A stretch of DNA of 64,000 nt from assembly GCF_002532075.1 (NCBI RefSeq), contig NZ_LYXE01000083.1, positions 1 through 64,000 of the forward strand, read 5' to 3'. The position numbers and the translations under genes are program-made. The notes beneath the pieces were generated by a model. The model made no database searches, was not told where the DNA came from, and was given only the letters and a program-made list of their open reading frames with translations. This DNA is from Candidatus Chloroploca asiatica (GTDB taxonomy: Bacteria > Chloroflexota > Chloroflexia > Chloroflexales > Chloroflexaceae). This document shows positions 1-9,877 of the stretch, piece after piece; position 1 is the first letter of the stretch, and each line of letters opens with the position of its first letter.

Positions 1-60
1 GAGCCAGAAGATGTGCTGTGGGCTGGCAACAAAACGCCGAAGCGTGAGCGCTGCTGTCAT
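1..60 (-). CDS. N-terminal fragment of a gene cut by the window edge
   Basis: An ATG at 60-58 overlaps the TGA of the DUF1616 gene (ATGA), the coupling seen at many junctions of this cluster. The frame stays open for 20 codons to base 1 and reads MTAALTLRRFVASPQHIFWL. The fragment is too short to assign a family. The overlap and strand suggest it continues the polysaccharide operon downstream. Confidence 0.5.
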   Translation of the reverse strand, partial: MTAALTLRRFVASPQHIFWL

Positions 61-941
61 GGCTGGCCTCGTACATCTAGCCAGAGCCGCAATTGGCGAT
101 ATGGCTCTGGATCTTCATGCGTAAAGAGCAGGATATCAATCGCTTGATCATTGCCAGGGGTAGGTACCGCAAAAGTGATGGCTTCGGTCCATGCCATGCC
201 ATCAGCGATTTCAAATGGGCCAACGCTTGCCAAACTCTCTTCGCTGCTTTGCACTTCGATGCGGTAGGTACGGGTGGCCCCCTCTTCATTGTTGATGCCA
301 AGGGTGACCGTCACTGGTTCGCCCACCACCGCTACCCGCGGATAGTCTTCGGCCAACCCGCCAGCCCCAAGCGCATAAAACTCGGTGAAGCGGGTTGGCG
401 TCGTCAGAATGACGGTATAGACGATCGTTGCCCACACTACCACGACGATGAGCGCCCCCACAGCGGCCATGCCCGCTGGCGTCATGCGCCAGGTTCGCAG
501 CCGCAGTTCTTCATAGGGCACCATTTTATAGGGGTCGCGATGCAGATGACGGCGTACCCCGGCAATCACGCAAAAGGTACAGGTCATCACCGCAAGCCCG
601 ATCGCAATCGGCATTGGCCGGATGCCCCAGGGTAGCCAGTCGAGCACCAGCGCCAGCGGGGGGATCAGCGCGACACTTAGCCCTATGCTCAGGCCCGCCC
701 GCTCGATGCCATCGAGATCCTCGCGCCCAACAAAAAGTGCAGCCGTGAGCGCGTAGCCCGGTGCCAGCAGGACCGCAAAGATGCCAAGCGGAATGCGTAG
801 CCAGGGCCATGGCAAAAAGAGCAACCCTGGCAACAGGATCATTAGTTCCGCCACAAGAATCAGATCAGCGACCTGCCAGGGCCAGATCGTACTGCGCAAT
901 TCTGGTGGGGCTTCGTTGGTCTCATAGCTTACCGTGCTCAT
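57..941 (-). CDS. DUF1616 family membrane protein
   Basis: A 294-residue membrane protein. Roughly residues 20-130 contain four hydrophobic segments (including LILVAELMILLPGLLFLPW and IFAVLLAPGYALTAALF), another lies near 155-180, and a soluble extracytoplasmic domain of about 100 residues follows. This order (LLPGxxL, LAPGYAL, then a beta-rich tail on the outer face) is that of DUF1616 proteins, which occur in archaeal and Chloroflexota surface-glycan clusters and have no proven activity. The ATG overlaps the stop of the GT4 gene upstream (938-941), and its own stop overlaps the next start. It probably works at the membrane in assembly of the polysaccharide or of a surface protein, but that rests on context only. 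Confidence 0.7.
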   Translation of the reverse strand: MSTVSYETNEAPPELRSTIWPWQVADLILVAELMILLPGLLFLPWPWLRIPLGIFAVLLAPGYALTAALFVGREDLDGIERAGLSIGLSVALIPPLALVLDWLPWGIRPMPIAIGLAVMTCTFCVIAGVRRHLHRDPYKMVPYEELRLRTWRMTPAGMAAVGALIVVVVWATIVYTVILTTPTRFTEFYALGAGGLAEDYPRVAVVGEPVTVTLGINNEEGATRTYRIEVQSSEESLASVGPFEIADGMAWTEAITFAVPTPGNDQAIDILLFTHEDPEPYRQLRLWLDVRGQP

Positions 942-2098
942 GGGCGGAATGTTCCTGATGGTTGCTTTTCATTGAGACGGTGATAGACGGCCAGGGTCTC
1001 TTCGGCTGTGCGTTCCCAGCTAAACTGAGCTGCACGCGCCAGGCCGCGTGTCCGCAACCGCTCGGCCAGACCTGGCTCCTCTATTATACGCCTGATTGCG
1101 GCTGCAATGGCCGCCGTATCGCATGGATCAACCAGCAACGCCGCATCACCGGCTACCTCGGGCAACGACGACACATTCGACGTCACCACCGGTGCGCCGC
1201 AGGCCATTGCTTCGAGCACGGGCAGGCCAAAGCCCTCGTAGAGCGAAGGAAAGACAAACGCCGTTGCGCCACTATAGAGCAGCGGCACATCAGCGTCAGG
1301 CAGATAGCCCGTAAAGCGCACATACGGCTCCAGTTCATACTGCGCCAGCGCCACTTCAATGCCCTCGGCGCGCCACTGCCGTTTGCCGACGATCACCAGC
1401 GTCAGCGCAGGATGGGCGCGGCGTACCTCGGCAAAAGCCGCCAGCAGCCGCTCGACATTCTTGCGCCCATTGAGGCCACCCAGATAGAGCAGATAGGGCT
1501 GTTGCACGCCCAGTCGCGTAAGCACTGCCGCCACTGCCTCAGGCGACGCCGGCGCAAATTCGGATCCGGCGGCCTCACCAGTGAGATATATCTTATGTTC
1601 GTGCAACCTGAGAAAGTGGGCTAGATCCTGTCGTGCGCTCGCACTCACTGTAATCACCGCATCGGCGCACCGCGCCGCCAGGGGCAACATCATACGAAAG
1701 CGCCAATTGTCGAGGCGATTATGCTGCGCCGGAAAGCGAAAAGGCACCGCATCGTGGATCGTCACCACCCGACGCACCCCCAGCGCAGGCCCGAGAAACG
1801 GCGCAACCCCGTTGGGATCGTGGATCACGTCGAGCCCGAGACGAGCGGCAGCGACGCTGACGGCGGCGTTGCCTGCGGTCATCAGGGCAGGCAGGAGTCG
1901 GCAACCAGGCAAGGCGTACCGCTCGAAGCGCCCCCAGAGCCCGTGGTGATCGGCTTGCTCGGTCGTCAGCAGCACCAGATCAGGCCCATCCGGCAGCGCC
2001 GTCAACGCCTCAAGCAATTGCACCGCATAGCGCCCGATCCCCGTCGGTGCGCGGTCAAGGCCGTAGGTGAGGTAGCCAATGCGCATAGGGTGGGTCAT
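938..2098 (-). CDS. GT4-family glycosyltransferase
   Basis: A 386-residue GT-B fold retaining glycosyltransferase. The N-terminal acceptor domain carries TGIGRY near residue 20. The C-terminal nucleotide-sugar domain has LGGLNGRKN near 207, the usual PRKN-type donor loop, and EGFGLPVLEAMACG near 290, the EX7E motif that holds the donor nucleotide sugar. It should act on the cytoplasmic side and add one sugar to the lipid-linked repeat unit; donor and acceptor cannot be read from the sequence. The ATG at 2098 overlaps the previous stop (ATGA), which favours this start over the internal Met5. Overlaps at both ends indicate tight translational coupling. Confidence 0.85.
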   Translation of the reverse strand: MTHPMRIGYLTYGLDRAPTGIGRYAVQLLEALTALPDGPDLVLLTTEQADHHGLWGRFERYALPGCRLLPALMTAGNAAVSVAAARLGLDVIHDPNGVAPFLGPALGVRRVVTIHDAVPFRFPAQHNRLDNWRFRMMLPLAARCADAVITVSASARQDLAHFLRLHEHKIYLTGEAAGSEFAPASPEAVAAVLTRLGVQQPYLLYLGGLNGRKNVERLLAAFAEVRRAHPALTLVIVGKRQWRAEGIEVALAQYELEPYVRFTGYLPDADVPLLYSGATAFVFPSLYEGFGLPVLEAMACGAPVVTSNVSSLPEVAGDAALLVDPCDTAAIAAAIRRIIEEPGLAERLRTRGLARAAQFSWERTAEETLAVYHRLNEKQPSGTFRP

Positions 2099-3678
2099 TT
2101 CTGGAAGGGTGTGCGTGGCCGCAGCCGATAGAGCTCAGCACTGCCATTGTCGTAGACACGCTGGGCGTCATAGGGGATAGGTAGCGGTTGTTCGAGGCGA
2201 CTGCTGCGCAGGCGGGTTATATCGGTGAGCAGGAAGCTTCGTATAGGCAACGTTGGTTCAGTTACACCGACTCGCATCCTGTTCTGCTGCACAGACCGAT
2301 CGATGCTAGTAGCCCAAGCAACTGATAAACGTTCATCATACTCGATCCAGAGTTGCGTTTGCTGTAAATGGTTTTCACTCCAGGTCAGCGCAATGATCTC
2401 TTCTGGTTGATAGAACATCCACTTATTGCCAACAGCAGGCTCTACGGTGGCTTTCAACACTGATAAGCAAACCACAATACTGATGACTGCCGCAGATGAC
2501 CACTGCACAAGGCGTTGATGCCGTTGAGGTCTCCAATCAGCCAGGGCCGATGCAACAATGGCGACAGCAAGGATCGAAAACGAAGGAAAGATACGGTGCT
2601 GTATGTTGCTTGCTAGTGATCCGCTGAGATCAACAATGATTGACAACCCTCCCTGTAGGGCAAAGGCTGCATAGAGCAACCAGATGAACTGACGGGTGAG
2701 GCCCTGCGGCGGGCGGCCATAACGCAGCCAGCGCCATCCCTGGACTGCCCAGATCATGAAAGATGCCCCTAAAATGATCCAGTTGGCGATGCTCACGAGA
2801 AAATAGACCCACAGATTGATCCAGGCGCCACCAACATATGTATAGGGGTTGACACTGTCCGCCTGCACATCAAACAGCAGTGCCGCAAGACGTGACCATG
2901 TGTCTGTGAAGACGCCGAATTGATGTTGCACTGGTGGGTAGAGGTAGAACATAAAAAGATAGTTCAAGACGATTGAAATGATCAGCACATACGCGAGGCG
3001 TGCAGTGATATGGCTTTGCTGAAGCTTGAATGAAGAAAAGCGGTTGAGTAAGGCCACGAAGCCAAGCGTAGAGGCAATAGCAAAGAGAAAAGAGTGCGCC
3101 AGCAGTGAATTGCTCGCAATGAAAGCATAAGTAGCGAGATAAAACAACGCGATCATTGTAGCGAACAAACCTGGCCGGTGGGTTAGACGAAAACTACGCA
3201 CGAGAAAGAAGAGACAGAGGAACATGAGAATGCGTGTAAATTTTTCGTGGGAGCTGCGTAGAATCACAAAGAGAAACTCTGGTTGCATAAAGAGCAGGAT
3301 CGTCGCAATCACGGCCCCGCGCCCACTACCTGTCACTTCACGATAGAGGATCCACGCTGGAAGGATGACGAGGGCGCTCAGGATTGGGTAGACGAGTTGT
3401 TGAAGCGCCCTGACTTCGAGGCCAGTGATTGCGACAATGAAAGCGGAGATAGCCTGAAACGAGTAGCCATTCGGATAGACCAGGCTGCCCTCTTCCGTTG
3501 GAATGAGACGCCCTGCCTGGCTAACATCACGAATCACACGTGTGAAAACTGCTGAGTCGGTCTCAGCCCAATGTCCCTGATAGCGGAAGACAAAATAGGC
3601 CCCAACGACGATCATAAAGAGGAGCGGGCCAAACCAGAGCCAGGGATTTTGATGAGAAGCGCGATTAGTCTGGATCAT
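2095..3678 (-). CDS. Polytopic membrane protein, GT-C glycosyltransferase-like
   Basis: About 527 residues with around a dozen hydrophobic segments. The first loop after TM1 carries WAETDSAVFTRVIRD, an acidic motif in the place where GT-C enzymes (STT3, ArnT, PMT types) keep their catalytic acid. A later loop has SSHEKFTRILMFL. I chose the ATG at 3678, not the upstream codon at 3717, because GGAG lies eight bases before it and the longer start overlaps the upstream gene more. It overlaps that gene by 14 bp and the GT4 downstream by ATGA. It may transfer a lipid-linked sugar outside the membrane or be the Wzy-type polymerase. The family is inferred from topology and this motif only. Confidence 0.55.
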   Translation of the reverse strand: MIQTNRASHQNPWLWFGPLLFMIVVGAYFVFRYQGHWAETDSAVFTRVIRDVSQAGRLIPTEEGSLVYPNGYSFQAISAFIVAITGLEVRALQQLVYPILSALVILPAWILYREVTGSGRGAVIATILLFMQPEFLFVILRSSHEKFTRILMFLCLFFLVRSFRLTHRPGLFATMIALFYLATYAFIASNSLLAHSFLFAIASTLGFVALLNRFSSFKLQQSHITARLAYVLIISIVLNYLFMFYLYPPVQHQFGVFTDTWSRLAALLFDVQADSVNPYTYVGGAWINLWVYFLVSIANWIILGASFMIWAVQGWRWLRYGRPPQGLTRQFIWLLYAAFALQGGLSIIVDLSGSLASNIQHRIFPSFSILAVAIVASALADWRPQRHQRLVQWSSAAVISIVVCLSVLKATVEPAVGNKWMFYQPEEIIALTWSENHLQQTQLWIEYDERLSVAWATSIDRSVQQNRMRVGVTEPTLPIRSFLLTDITRLRSSRLEQPLPIPYDAQRVYDNGSAELYRLRPRTPFQK

Positions 3679-6181
3679 CGCATTGCTCCAGTCCACGACG
3701 TGACCACTGACTAGCAAAAGCGAACACTGCGAGAATGGTCAATCCAAGCAATCCTACTAGCGTGAAACCCAGCATGGCTGCCGTGCTGCTCGCCTTGAGA
3801 AGGGTTAACGGGTCACTTGCCTCGGTTGGCTGAACTGATACACGAGTTGATGGCAACTCCCAGACTTCATTCCCGCTTGATCGCAGGATAGGCATCAATG
3901 TCCAATCGCCGGCCATTGGAGGTGTCCAACTCAGCAAGAGATCCTGGCTCTGCTGGGACAGTAGTGCGAGGGTGCGCGTCATTACCAGCATTGCAGAGCC
4001 AGATTCTGGGGTGCCCCAGATCTCGATTGTTGCCGCTGGTAGATCTGTGAGCCCATCATTGTGCAGATGTAAGGTCATTGCCCCGGCCTCGTACTGCGTC
4101 AACTCAGTTGTGCTGAGGGTAACTGATGGATTGGGTGGAGTGATCTTCTGTGCTTTGAAGATACCGTCTTGAAACGTTATGCGGTATGAGCCAGATGGAT
4201 CGATTTTGGATATACCCATAACTTCAAGACCTCTATGGTGTGATCCAGGAGTAATCTCGAGTGTGAAACTCGCACGCCCGGCTTGATCCGCTCGGTAATT
4301 ACTCATCTTTGCATACATTGCTGAGATTAGGCGTCCATCGGCAAGATCGAACATTGACTTAAGTGTGCAGGGTAGTAAAGACTGGTCATCAGAGGTGGAC
4401 CCCCGTGTGACGCAGTTCTCGCTTTGGGATGGGGTTGGCGCAGATGCCCTGGCTTCTTGCCAGGAAGCAATGTTGTGTGGCGGTAGAAATGTAATCGTAT
4501 TAGTGCCAGGGACGAGTTGCTTGACGAAGATTTGGTCAGAAGTGCTATACACTAAATGATTTTCTATATGAAATAATTGCTCTTTTTTGCTCTGATCACC
4601 GATTACTTGCCAGCGATTAATACATGAGGAATTGGGATCACGGTAGTAACTTATCGTATATCCGTCATCGACAGCCCATAGGCCAAACTCAGCCTGAAGC
4701 AGATGGACACGCTGATCGATTAGGCTAACGCATAACTCAGGGATAACTCCCCCGAGCATACCAAACTCTCCACGCCAGCCGACTGGAATTTCGTCAAAAT
4801 GCCCAGATGTGAACTCATCTATTCTTCCTGTCAGGAATTGCGTGCCAGTTGGTCGTGCAGACTCCAGAATTGTCCAGATTGCACCAATGCCTTCTGTATT
4901 CTGGATACCTGGCCCTTCCCGTGCGACAAATGTGGTGTAATCCCAGGGCTGTTGCATAACCCAGGCTGGTAGTTTCGAGAAGGGGATCGTATTGGTGGTA
5001 AATGGGCCTAGTGGGTACGTCTCTGTTATTGATACCCGTCCGGCAATACTGAGTCGATAGTCCCAGATTGGTGCAGATGCAGTCACTGGCGTGAAGCGCC
5101 ATGTGTAGTCAATTTGTTGCACCGAAGTAGGTAGATGGTCGTTAATATCATCTGAAAATTCTCCTTGATGGAAATGAGCTATGCGAATTAGTACGTTTGG
5201 GTAGGTACGGCTCTCTTCATCATTGATCCCAGAGAAATTGTAAAAGGCAAACGGATCTTCCCAGTTAGATTTCGATACCACTCCTTCCTCAAGTGGATGG
5301 AATGTGTAAACGAAGAAGTTGCCGGGATTGGTACGTGAGGCGACAAACTCATTCAGCAATTCTATTCGTGCTTCTGCCCAATCAACAATAAGTGGTGGTT
5401 TGCTAGTACCATAATTCTTGGTAAGCTGCCAGCGTTCAGGCGAGATCAAATACCAGGGTCTACCTGGTTCTAAAGGAAACTCGTCATCTTCGGTGTTAAC
5501 AATCACGGTAGTACGAATGACGTTCCAACTTGATGGTACGTTGGGCCTAGACTTTCGCCACTCTATTTCAGGCAATCCATTACGATTATTATCACGAACG
5601 TAGATACGAGTATGTATCGTACTATCTAGAGCTATACGATCCATATAAATTTCGTCAAGCATTGTAGAGGAGACTTGCCCATCGATCTCGATATCTAGAT
5701 TCCAGTTAAATAGATCTTGGTCTTCTAACCAACCATCATGACCATAGATTGTCATCGTAGGTCCTGGCTCCAGGATTTGCACTTGTTCTCCCTCAATCTG
5801 ATAAGCAACTTTTCGATCTCCATTTTGATCATCAAAAATTGCTGCAGCGAGATAGTTCTCGACAAGGCTGAAACTGATTGCCAGTTCAATGTGCTGATCA
5901 TTGCCTGTATCAAACAGGACAGTAGTATTAGGAATACTCTTGGCTCGTTGCAGAACGTCACCGGGGTTCTCCCCATACTGCATAACTCCCGATCCAACGA
6001 TCTGAATGCGGTCAGTCGCAGAGAACCATCCCGGCTGACATAGGGCTGTAAGGGTGCTATGTGTGCGCTGTTGCACGATACAAGCTGTTTCCTGGCTTGC
6101 TAATACAATTCTCGTCTCAGCAAGGCTGGTGGCGATCAGAAACCCAAGCATGATTAGCGGAAAGAGGAATTTGCTAAGCAT
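3665..6181 (-). CDS. Large exported, membrane-anchored protein of unknown function
   Basis: About 838 residues from the ATG at 6181. It begins with MLSKFLFPLIMLGFLIATSLA, a signal peptide. A TTG nine codons upstream also opens the frame, but neither start has a clear ribosome site. The body is a beta-rich extracellular region without repeats I recognise. Roughly residues 690-790 resemble a CARDB-type Ig-like fold (NPSVTLSTTELTQYEAGAM and following). It ends with one TM helix (GFTLVGLLGLTILAVFAFA) and a short basic tail, so it should be anchored with its bulk outside. It is less GC-rich than the flanking glycosyltransferases. Its place between membrane and glycan genes suggests a surface or assembly role, but I do not recognise the family. 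Confidence 0.6.
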   Translation of the reverse strand: MLSKFLFPLIMLGFLIATSLAETRIVLASQETACIVQQRTHSTLTALCQPGWFSATDRIQIVGSGVMQYGENPGDVLQRAKSIPNTTVLFDTGNDQHIELAISFSLVENYLAAAIFDDQNGDRKVAYQIEGEQVQILEPGPTMTIYGHDGWLEDQDLFNWNLDIEIDGQVSSTMLDEIYMDRIALDSTIHTRIYVRDNNRNGLPEIEWRKSRPNVPSSWNVIRTTVIVNTEDDEFPLEPGRPWYLISPERWQLTKNYGTSKPPLIVDWAEARIELLNEFVASRTNPGNFFVYTFHPLEEGVVSKSNWEDPFAFYNFSGINDEESRTYPNVLIRIAHFHQGEFSDDINDHLPTSVQQIDYTWRFTPVTASAPIWDYRLSIAGRVSITETYPLGPFTTNTIPFSKLPAWVMQQPWDYTTFVAREGPGIQNTEGIGAIWTILESARPTGTQFLTGRIDEFTSGHFDEIPVGWRGEFGMLGGVIPELCVSLIDQRVHLLQAEFGLWAVDDGYTISYYRDPNSSCINRWQVIGDQSKKEQLFHIENHLVYSTSDQIFVKQLVPGTNTITFLPPHNIASWQEARASAPTPSQSENCVTRGSTSDDQSLLPCTLKSMFDLADGRLISAMYAKMSNYRADQAGRASFTLEITPGSHHRGLEVMGISKIDPSGSYRITFQDGIFKAQKITPPNPSVTLSTTELTQYEAGAMTLHLHNDGLTDLPAATIEIWGTPESGSAMLVMTRTLALLSQQSQDLLLSWTPPMAGDWTLMPILRSSGNEVWELPSTRVSVQPTEASDPLTLLKASSTAAMLGFTLVGLLGLTILAVFAFASQWSRRGLEQCDDPD

Positions 6182-6275
6182 AGTTCTAAATTCTGTCGGC
6201 TCAAACAAAGAATTTGGAGATACAAGGACGTGTCAGAGTTCGCTTCAGGTTCACTAGGCTACCGAAAGCTAGAAG

Positions 6276-8174
6276 TTAGCTCTGCGCAGGATACCGATCA
6301 AGCCAAGTTGCTAGTGTTGTGAGGGAGATCAGTGTCTGCGTTTCTAGATCGGAGTGCTTTGAGGAATTGAGTTTATCAATCACACGCTGACGATCAATGC
6401 AGCCTAGTTCCACCAACGGTCCATCAATCAGCACACTACGGGCTCGTTGCGCTCCTTCACTGACGCCGTTACTCAATTCATTAAGTAATTCAGATAAATG
6501 AGCATAACTTCCATAACTTCGCTGTCGAATCAAATGTTTGATGCCCATGTGATTAAGAGTCAGACGTATACGTTCACGGTTTGCACGCCAGAACTGTCGC
6601 ACTTGAAGGTGAAACGCTTGGATTAGTGGCGGAGCAAAGAGCGATGCACCTGTGTTGGCATAACGCATCCGAGCCATAGCTGGAGAAAGTTGTTGCAGTG
6701 CCGCACGGTAAACTGGCCCAAGAAAGCGCTGGCGTGGCGTAAGGCGTAGATATGTATCAAGGATCTCGGCATCGAAGAGTGGGGAGCGTTGTCGCGCATG
6801 AGTCCGAATAGACCGGAGCATAGGTTGCGATCGAAAGCGTCCCATTAAACCTGTCAAAACCTTCTCCATTTGTTCGAGAGGATCTTTCCAGTGTATTGAC
6901 ACTTGGCTCACCTGGTTTTCGATCAACTGAGACGCCATGTCCCAGGCTGTGTAGTAGCCTGGAGAGAGATAGCTATTGGCAAAATCACCCATATGACAGT
7001 CAAGGGTCATTAGTAAGTAGTGTTGCGCCTCGGTCTGATTCGCAATCTTAGGAAAGTTATAACTATAAAACTTATGTCCCCAGATGGTGAAATGATGCTT
7101 TGGCATATAGCTTCCTGCTAAGAATGCGTCTATCCCCCAGCCATCAAAAATGGTCGTAAAGCCTATCGCGCTGCTATAGCTTACGGTTTTCCATGTGTGG
7201 GTATGAGCCAAGGAAAACATGCCCTGCAAAGAAGGTAGAACTACCTCAAGTTGCTCCCAGTAATCAGATGCCGATTGCTTGATAAGCTTCCAGGGTAGTT
7301 GCGTCTGTCTAGCCAGGGCCTGCGCTACTTCACCTTCATCAGTTAAGTCTGGCCCAAAGGTCATACAGGTACAGTCGTTGAGATAAGGTGTGATACTAGC
7401 CAGAACCATCCGTGAGTCAACTCCACCGCTGAGCAAAAGCGCACTCCGACCAGCATCGCGGGTAATTCGTTGACCAGCATTTCTAAACGCCGTCACTATA
7501 GCCGCAGTTGCTTCATCATCTGATTCGTATGCCGATCCGGGTTGCATATGCCAGTAGCAATACTTCGCATACTTACCGGTGCGAAGATCGATACTCAGCA
7601 GGCTGGCAGGATCGAGGGTTCGAATTTCCTGGTAAATGGTACGATCATCAATGATCATCTGCAGCCGAATAAATTGTGCGATGCCAACAGGGTCAAGGTG
7701 ATAACGAACACCTGGTAGCGATAGCAGTGCACAAATATCAGTGGCGATCAACAAAAGGCCGGGCAGTTCCGCCAAGTAGAGCGGGCGTGAAGCCAATCGA
7801 TCGGTTGCAGCGATCAAGCGTTGTTCAGCATTGTCCAGCGCCAATAGGATAAATGAACCTGAGAGATTGCGCATGAGAGTAGAGATGTTGCTAGTGAGTG
7901 CAGGTATAACTTTGTCGGGTGCTAGTTCTATGTCTGAGGGGGTTCTATGTAGAGGTTCTACGTAGCCGTCAATGCAAAAAATATGATCCTCAAACTCCAT
8001 AATTGCAATATCACTGGTATTTGGTCGTCGATACAACGCAATTGACGCGTAGGGGGTGGTAAAAAAATCACTGCAAATATGCCCTGATGCTTTATTGATA
8101 CTAGCTAAAATTGATTTTTCTGTTTCCATTGTACAATTCGGAGATGTTTTAATCACGACGATTATCGATTCCAT
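6276..8174 (-). CDS. Asparagine synthase-like protein lacking the glutaminase cysteine
   Basis: A 632-residue protein with the two-domain AsnB layout. Residues 1-200 form a glutaminase-like domain (FIDGY-type turn seen as FCIDGYVEP, then NLSGSFILLALD and DRLASRPLY). After residue 220 comes an ATP-pyrophosphatase synthetase domain with the P-loop LLLSGGVDSRM. The catalytic Cys that follows Met1 in AsnB is absent (the protein starts MESI), so glutamine hydrolysis is not expected. The start is supported by GGAG ten bases before the ATG. In polysaccharide clusters such proteins are proposed to amidate uronic-acid sugars or a carrier; free ammonia or another nucleophile would then be used. Activity on asparagine is unlikely from the context. 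The gene is AT-rich relative to the cluster ends. Confidence 0.75.
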   Translation of the reverse strand: MESIIVVIKTSPNCTMETEKSILASINKASGHICSDFFTTPYASIALYRRPNTSDIAIMEFEDHIFCIDGYVEPLHRTPSDIELAPDKVIPALTSNISTLMRNLSGSFILLALDNAEQRLIAATDRLASRPLYLAELPGLLLIATDICALLSLPGVRYHLDPVGIAQFIRLQMIIDDRTIYQEIRTLDPASLLSIDLRTGKYAKYCYWHMQPGSAYESDDEATAAIVTAFRNAGQRITRDAGRSALLLSGGVDSRMVLASITPYLNDCTCMTFGPDLTDEGEVAQALARQTQLPWKLIKQSASDYWEQLEVVLPSLQGMFSLAHTHTWKTVSYSSAIGFTTIFDGWGIDAFLAGSYMPKHHFTIWGHKFYSYNFPKIANQTEAQHYLLMTLDCHMGDFANSYLSPGYYTAWDMASQLIENQVSQVSIHWKDPLEQMEKVLTGLMGRFRSQPMLRSIRTHARQRSPLFDAEILDTYLRLTPRQRFLGPVYRAALQQLSPAMARMRYANTGASLFAPPLIQAFHLQVRQFWRANRERIRLTLNHMGIKHLIRQRSYGSYAHLSELLNELSNGVSEGAQRARSVLIDGPLVELGCIDRQRVIDKLNSSKHSDLETQTLISLTTLATWLDRYPAQS

Positions 8175-8213
8175 GTATTTCTCCGGAGATATTATAATGG
8201 GCCTTGTGCTAAA

Positions 8214-9740
8214 TTATGAACGACCTTGAAAAGAAACAAGCGCATGTTGCGCCATAGCAAGTATTTGGTTAAGTTCGGTGCGTGGAAGCACTAGTCCAAT
8301 AATACCTCCATAGATCCCAATCGTAATCAGTGCCGACACGATGATGATTGACAGTGAACTCAACTTTAGTAAGGAAACAATGATAATAAAGATTATTAAC
8401 CCCACACTACCTACAGCTAGTGTCCGAATAATTGTGCTCAGTAACTCTTGACTATGTTTAGACAACAATTGGGGCAAAATCTGGCCGGTGCGCCAGAACA
8501 GGTATATGGCGCTCATCATAAGACTGCCTACGTAAATAAGCAGTAGACCAGCAAGTGATACCACGTTGGAGGTGAGCAGGGCCATGCTTCCTATGAATAG
8601 ACCGATAATATGTAAAGCCATCGCAACAGAGTTGTGGTTGCTATAACCAGTGCCCCAACAAATACGCCATGGGATCATGGTCAGTGCTCGGGTTGTGAAC
8701 GCAATGACTAAGATCTGTATAGAAAGCACGACTTCTGGGTAGGGCTGACCAAGCCAGACTTCAACCAGATCGTGTGCAACAAGGCATAGCATCAAACTCG
8801 GTGGGACGATGAGATAGATAACGTAACGCAGATACTGTGCAGCTAGACTCGCAATCTCGTCATGACGGTTTTGACTGTGGAGCCTGGCTATTGCCGGAAA
8901 GAGCGCAGCTACCATTGATTGGGCCAACGAGTTTGGTATAGCTGCCAGGGAACTGCTAATTTGCACTGTTCCAACACTAGCTGATCCAAGCCCAGCACCA
9001 ATGAAACTGCGGAGCAGTGGCTCTGAGATACTCTGGCCCAGGCTTGCACCCTGTGAATTTAAACTATAGCGAATGATCGGACGAATCTTCTGTCTTGATA
9101 TCCCAAAACGGAATCTCCAGGCAGGATATATAAGATAAAGACCTATTGCCATCATCACAACTCGCAGGAATCCTACGCCAAGGCTAACAGTTGCAACGCC
9201 AACTACACTAGCTTCATCATCAATGACAATCCAGAGTGTCAACCCCCACACAAACATTCCTACTATGTCAATCAGATAACGCAAATCAACGTATTGTAAT
9301 GCATCAAGTGCGGCAGCTAGGGTTCGGGCGATAACCATAACCAACAAAGTAAATAGGGTAAGATCAAAGGCTTGGTTGGCTAGAGGTAGAAGTTCATAGG
9401 GAACCTTGAACAATTGACCTAACAACCACTCTTGTTGCCAGACAAGTACTAGGATAAAGCAAAGTGTAAGTCCGGTATTTATCAAAATACCAGTATTGAT
9501 CAAGCGAAGACGCTCATCGTCGTCACTACTCTGATTGACAAACATAACAATCGCCGTAGTAATACCTAGATCGCTCAAGCTCTCATATGCAATGATTACG
9601 TTAAGCGTTGCCCAAATCCCAAACTGATCAACGCCAAGTTGTCGTAGTAGCAGTGGAGTTAGCAAAAATCCAATGGTAACGGTGACAATTTGGGCTATCA
9701 GACCAAGCATAGCCACAAAGATGTGCTTTTGTGTTGTCAT
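8214..9740 (-). CDS. Wzx-type polysaccharide flippase (MOP superfamily)
   Basis: A 508-residue protein with about 14 hydrophobic segments. It opens with the usual MOP start (VAMLGLIAQIVTVTIGFLLTPLLLRQLG, read here in parts), in which LLLRQLGVDQFGIWA matches the TM1-TM2 signature of Wzx and related flippases. An amphipathic SQGASLGQSISEPLLR segment follows mid-protein. It would move the undecaprenyl-linked repeat unit from the cytoplasmic to the outer face of the membrane, where a polymerase would act. No ribosome site is obvious before the ATG. The 137 bp to the next gene downstream is one of the longer gaps in the cluster. Confidence 0.85.
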   Translation of the reverse strand: MTTQKHIFVAMLGLIAQIVTVTIGFLLTPLLLRQLGVDQFGIWATLNVIIAYESLSDLGITTAIVMFVNQSSDDDERLRLINTGILINTGLTLCFILVLVWQQEWLLGQLFKVPYELLPLANQAFDLTLFTLLVMVIARTLAAALDALQYVDLRYLIDIVGMFVWGLTLWIVIDDEASVVGVATVSLGVGFLRVVMMAIGLYLIYPAWRFRFGISRQKIRPIIRYSLNSQGASLGQSISEPLLRSFIGAGLGSASVGTVQISSSLAAIPNSLAQSMVAALFPAIARLHSQNRHDEIASLAAQYLRYVIYLIVPPSLMLCLVAHDLVEVWLGQPYPEVVLSIQILVIAFTTRALTMIPWRICWGTGYSNHNSVAMALHIIGLFIGSMALLTSNVVSLAGLLLIYVGSLMMSAIYLFWRTGQILPQLLSKHSQELLSTIIRTLAVGSVGLIIFIIIVSLLKLSSLSIIIVSALITIGIYGGIIGLVLPRTELNQILAMAQHALVSFQGRS

Positions 9741-9877
9741 TGAATATCGGCAATCAATGTGATCATCATGTACTAGTTTCGATTGTTGTGTTTTAGATCA
9801 TGACGGCGCAGTGGCAGAAATCGAGTGTTAACGCCGCTGACTATCAGCAGGGGGCTTGTGCAACTTTAACCTTTTCA

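Noticed and set aside
7610-7635. GGTTCGAAT resembling a tRNA T-loop
   Set aside because: It is within the asparagine-synthase-like coding frame and no cloverleaf arms flank it.
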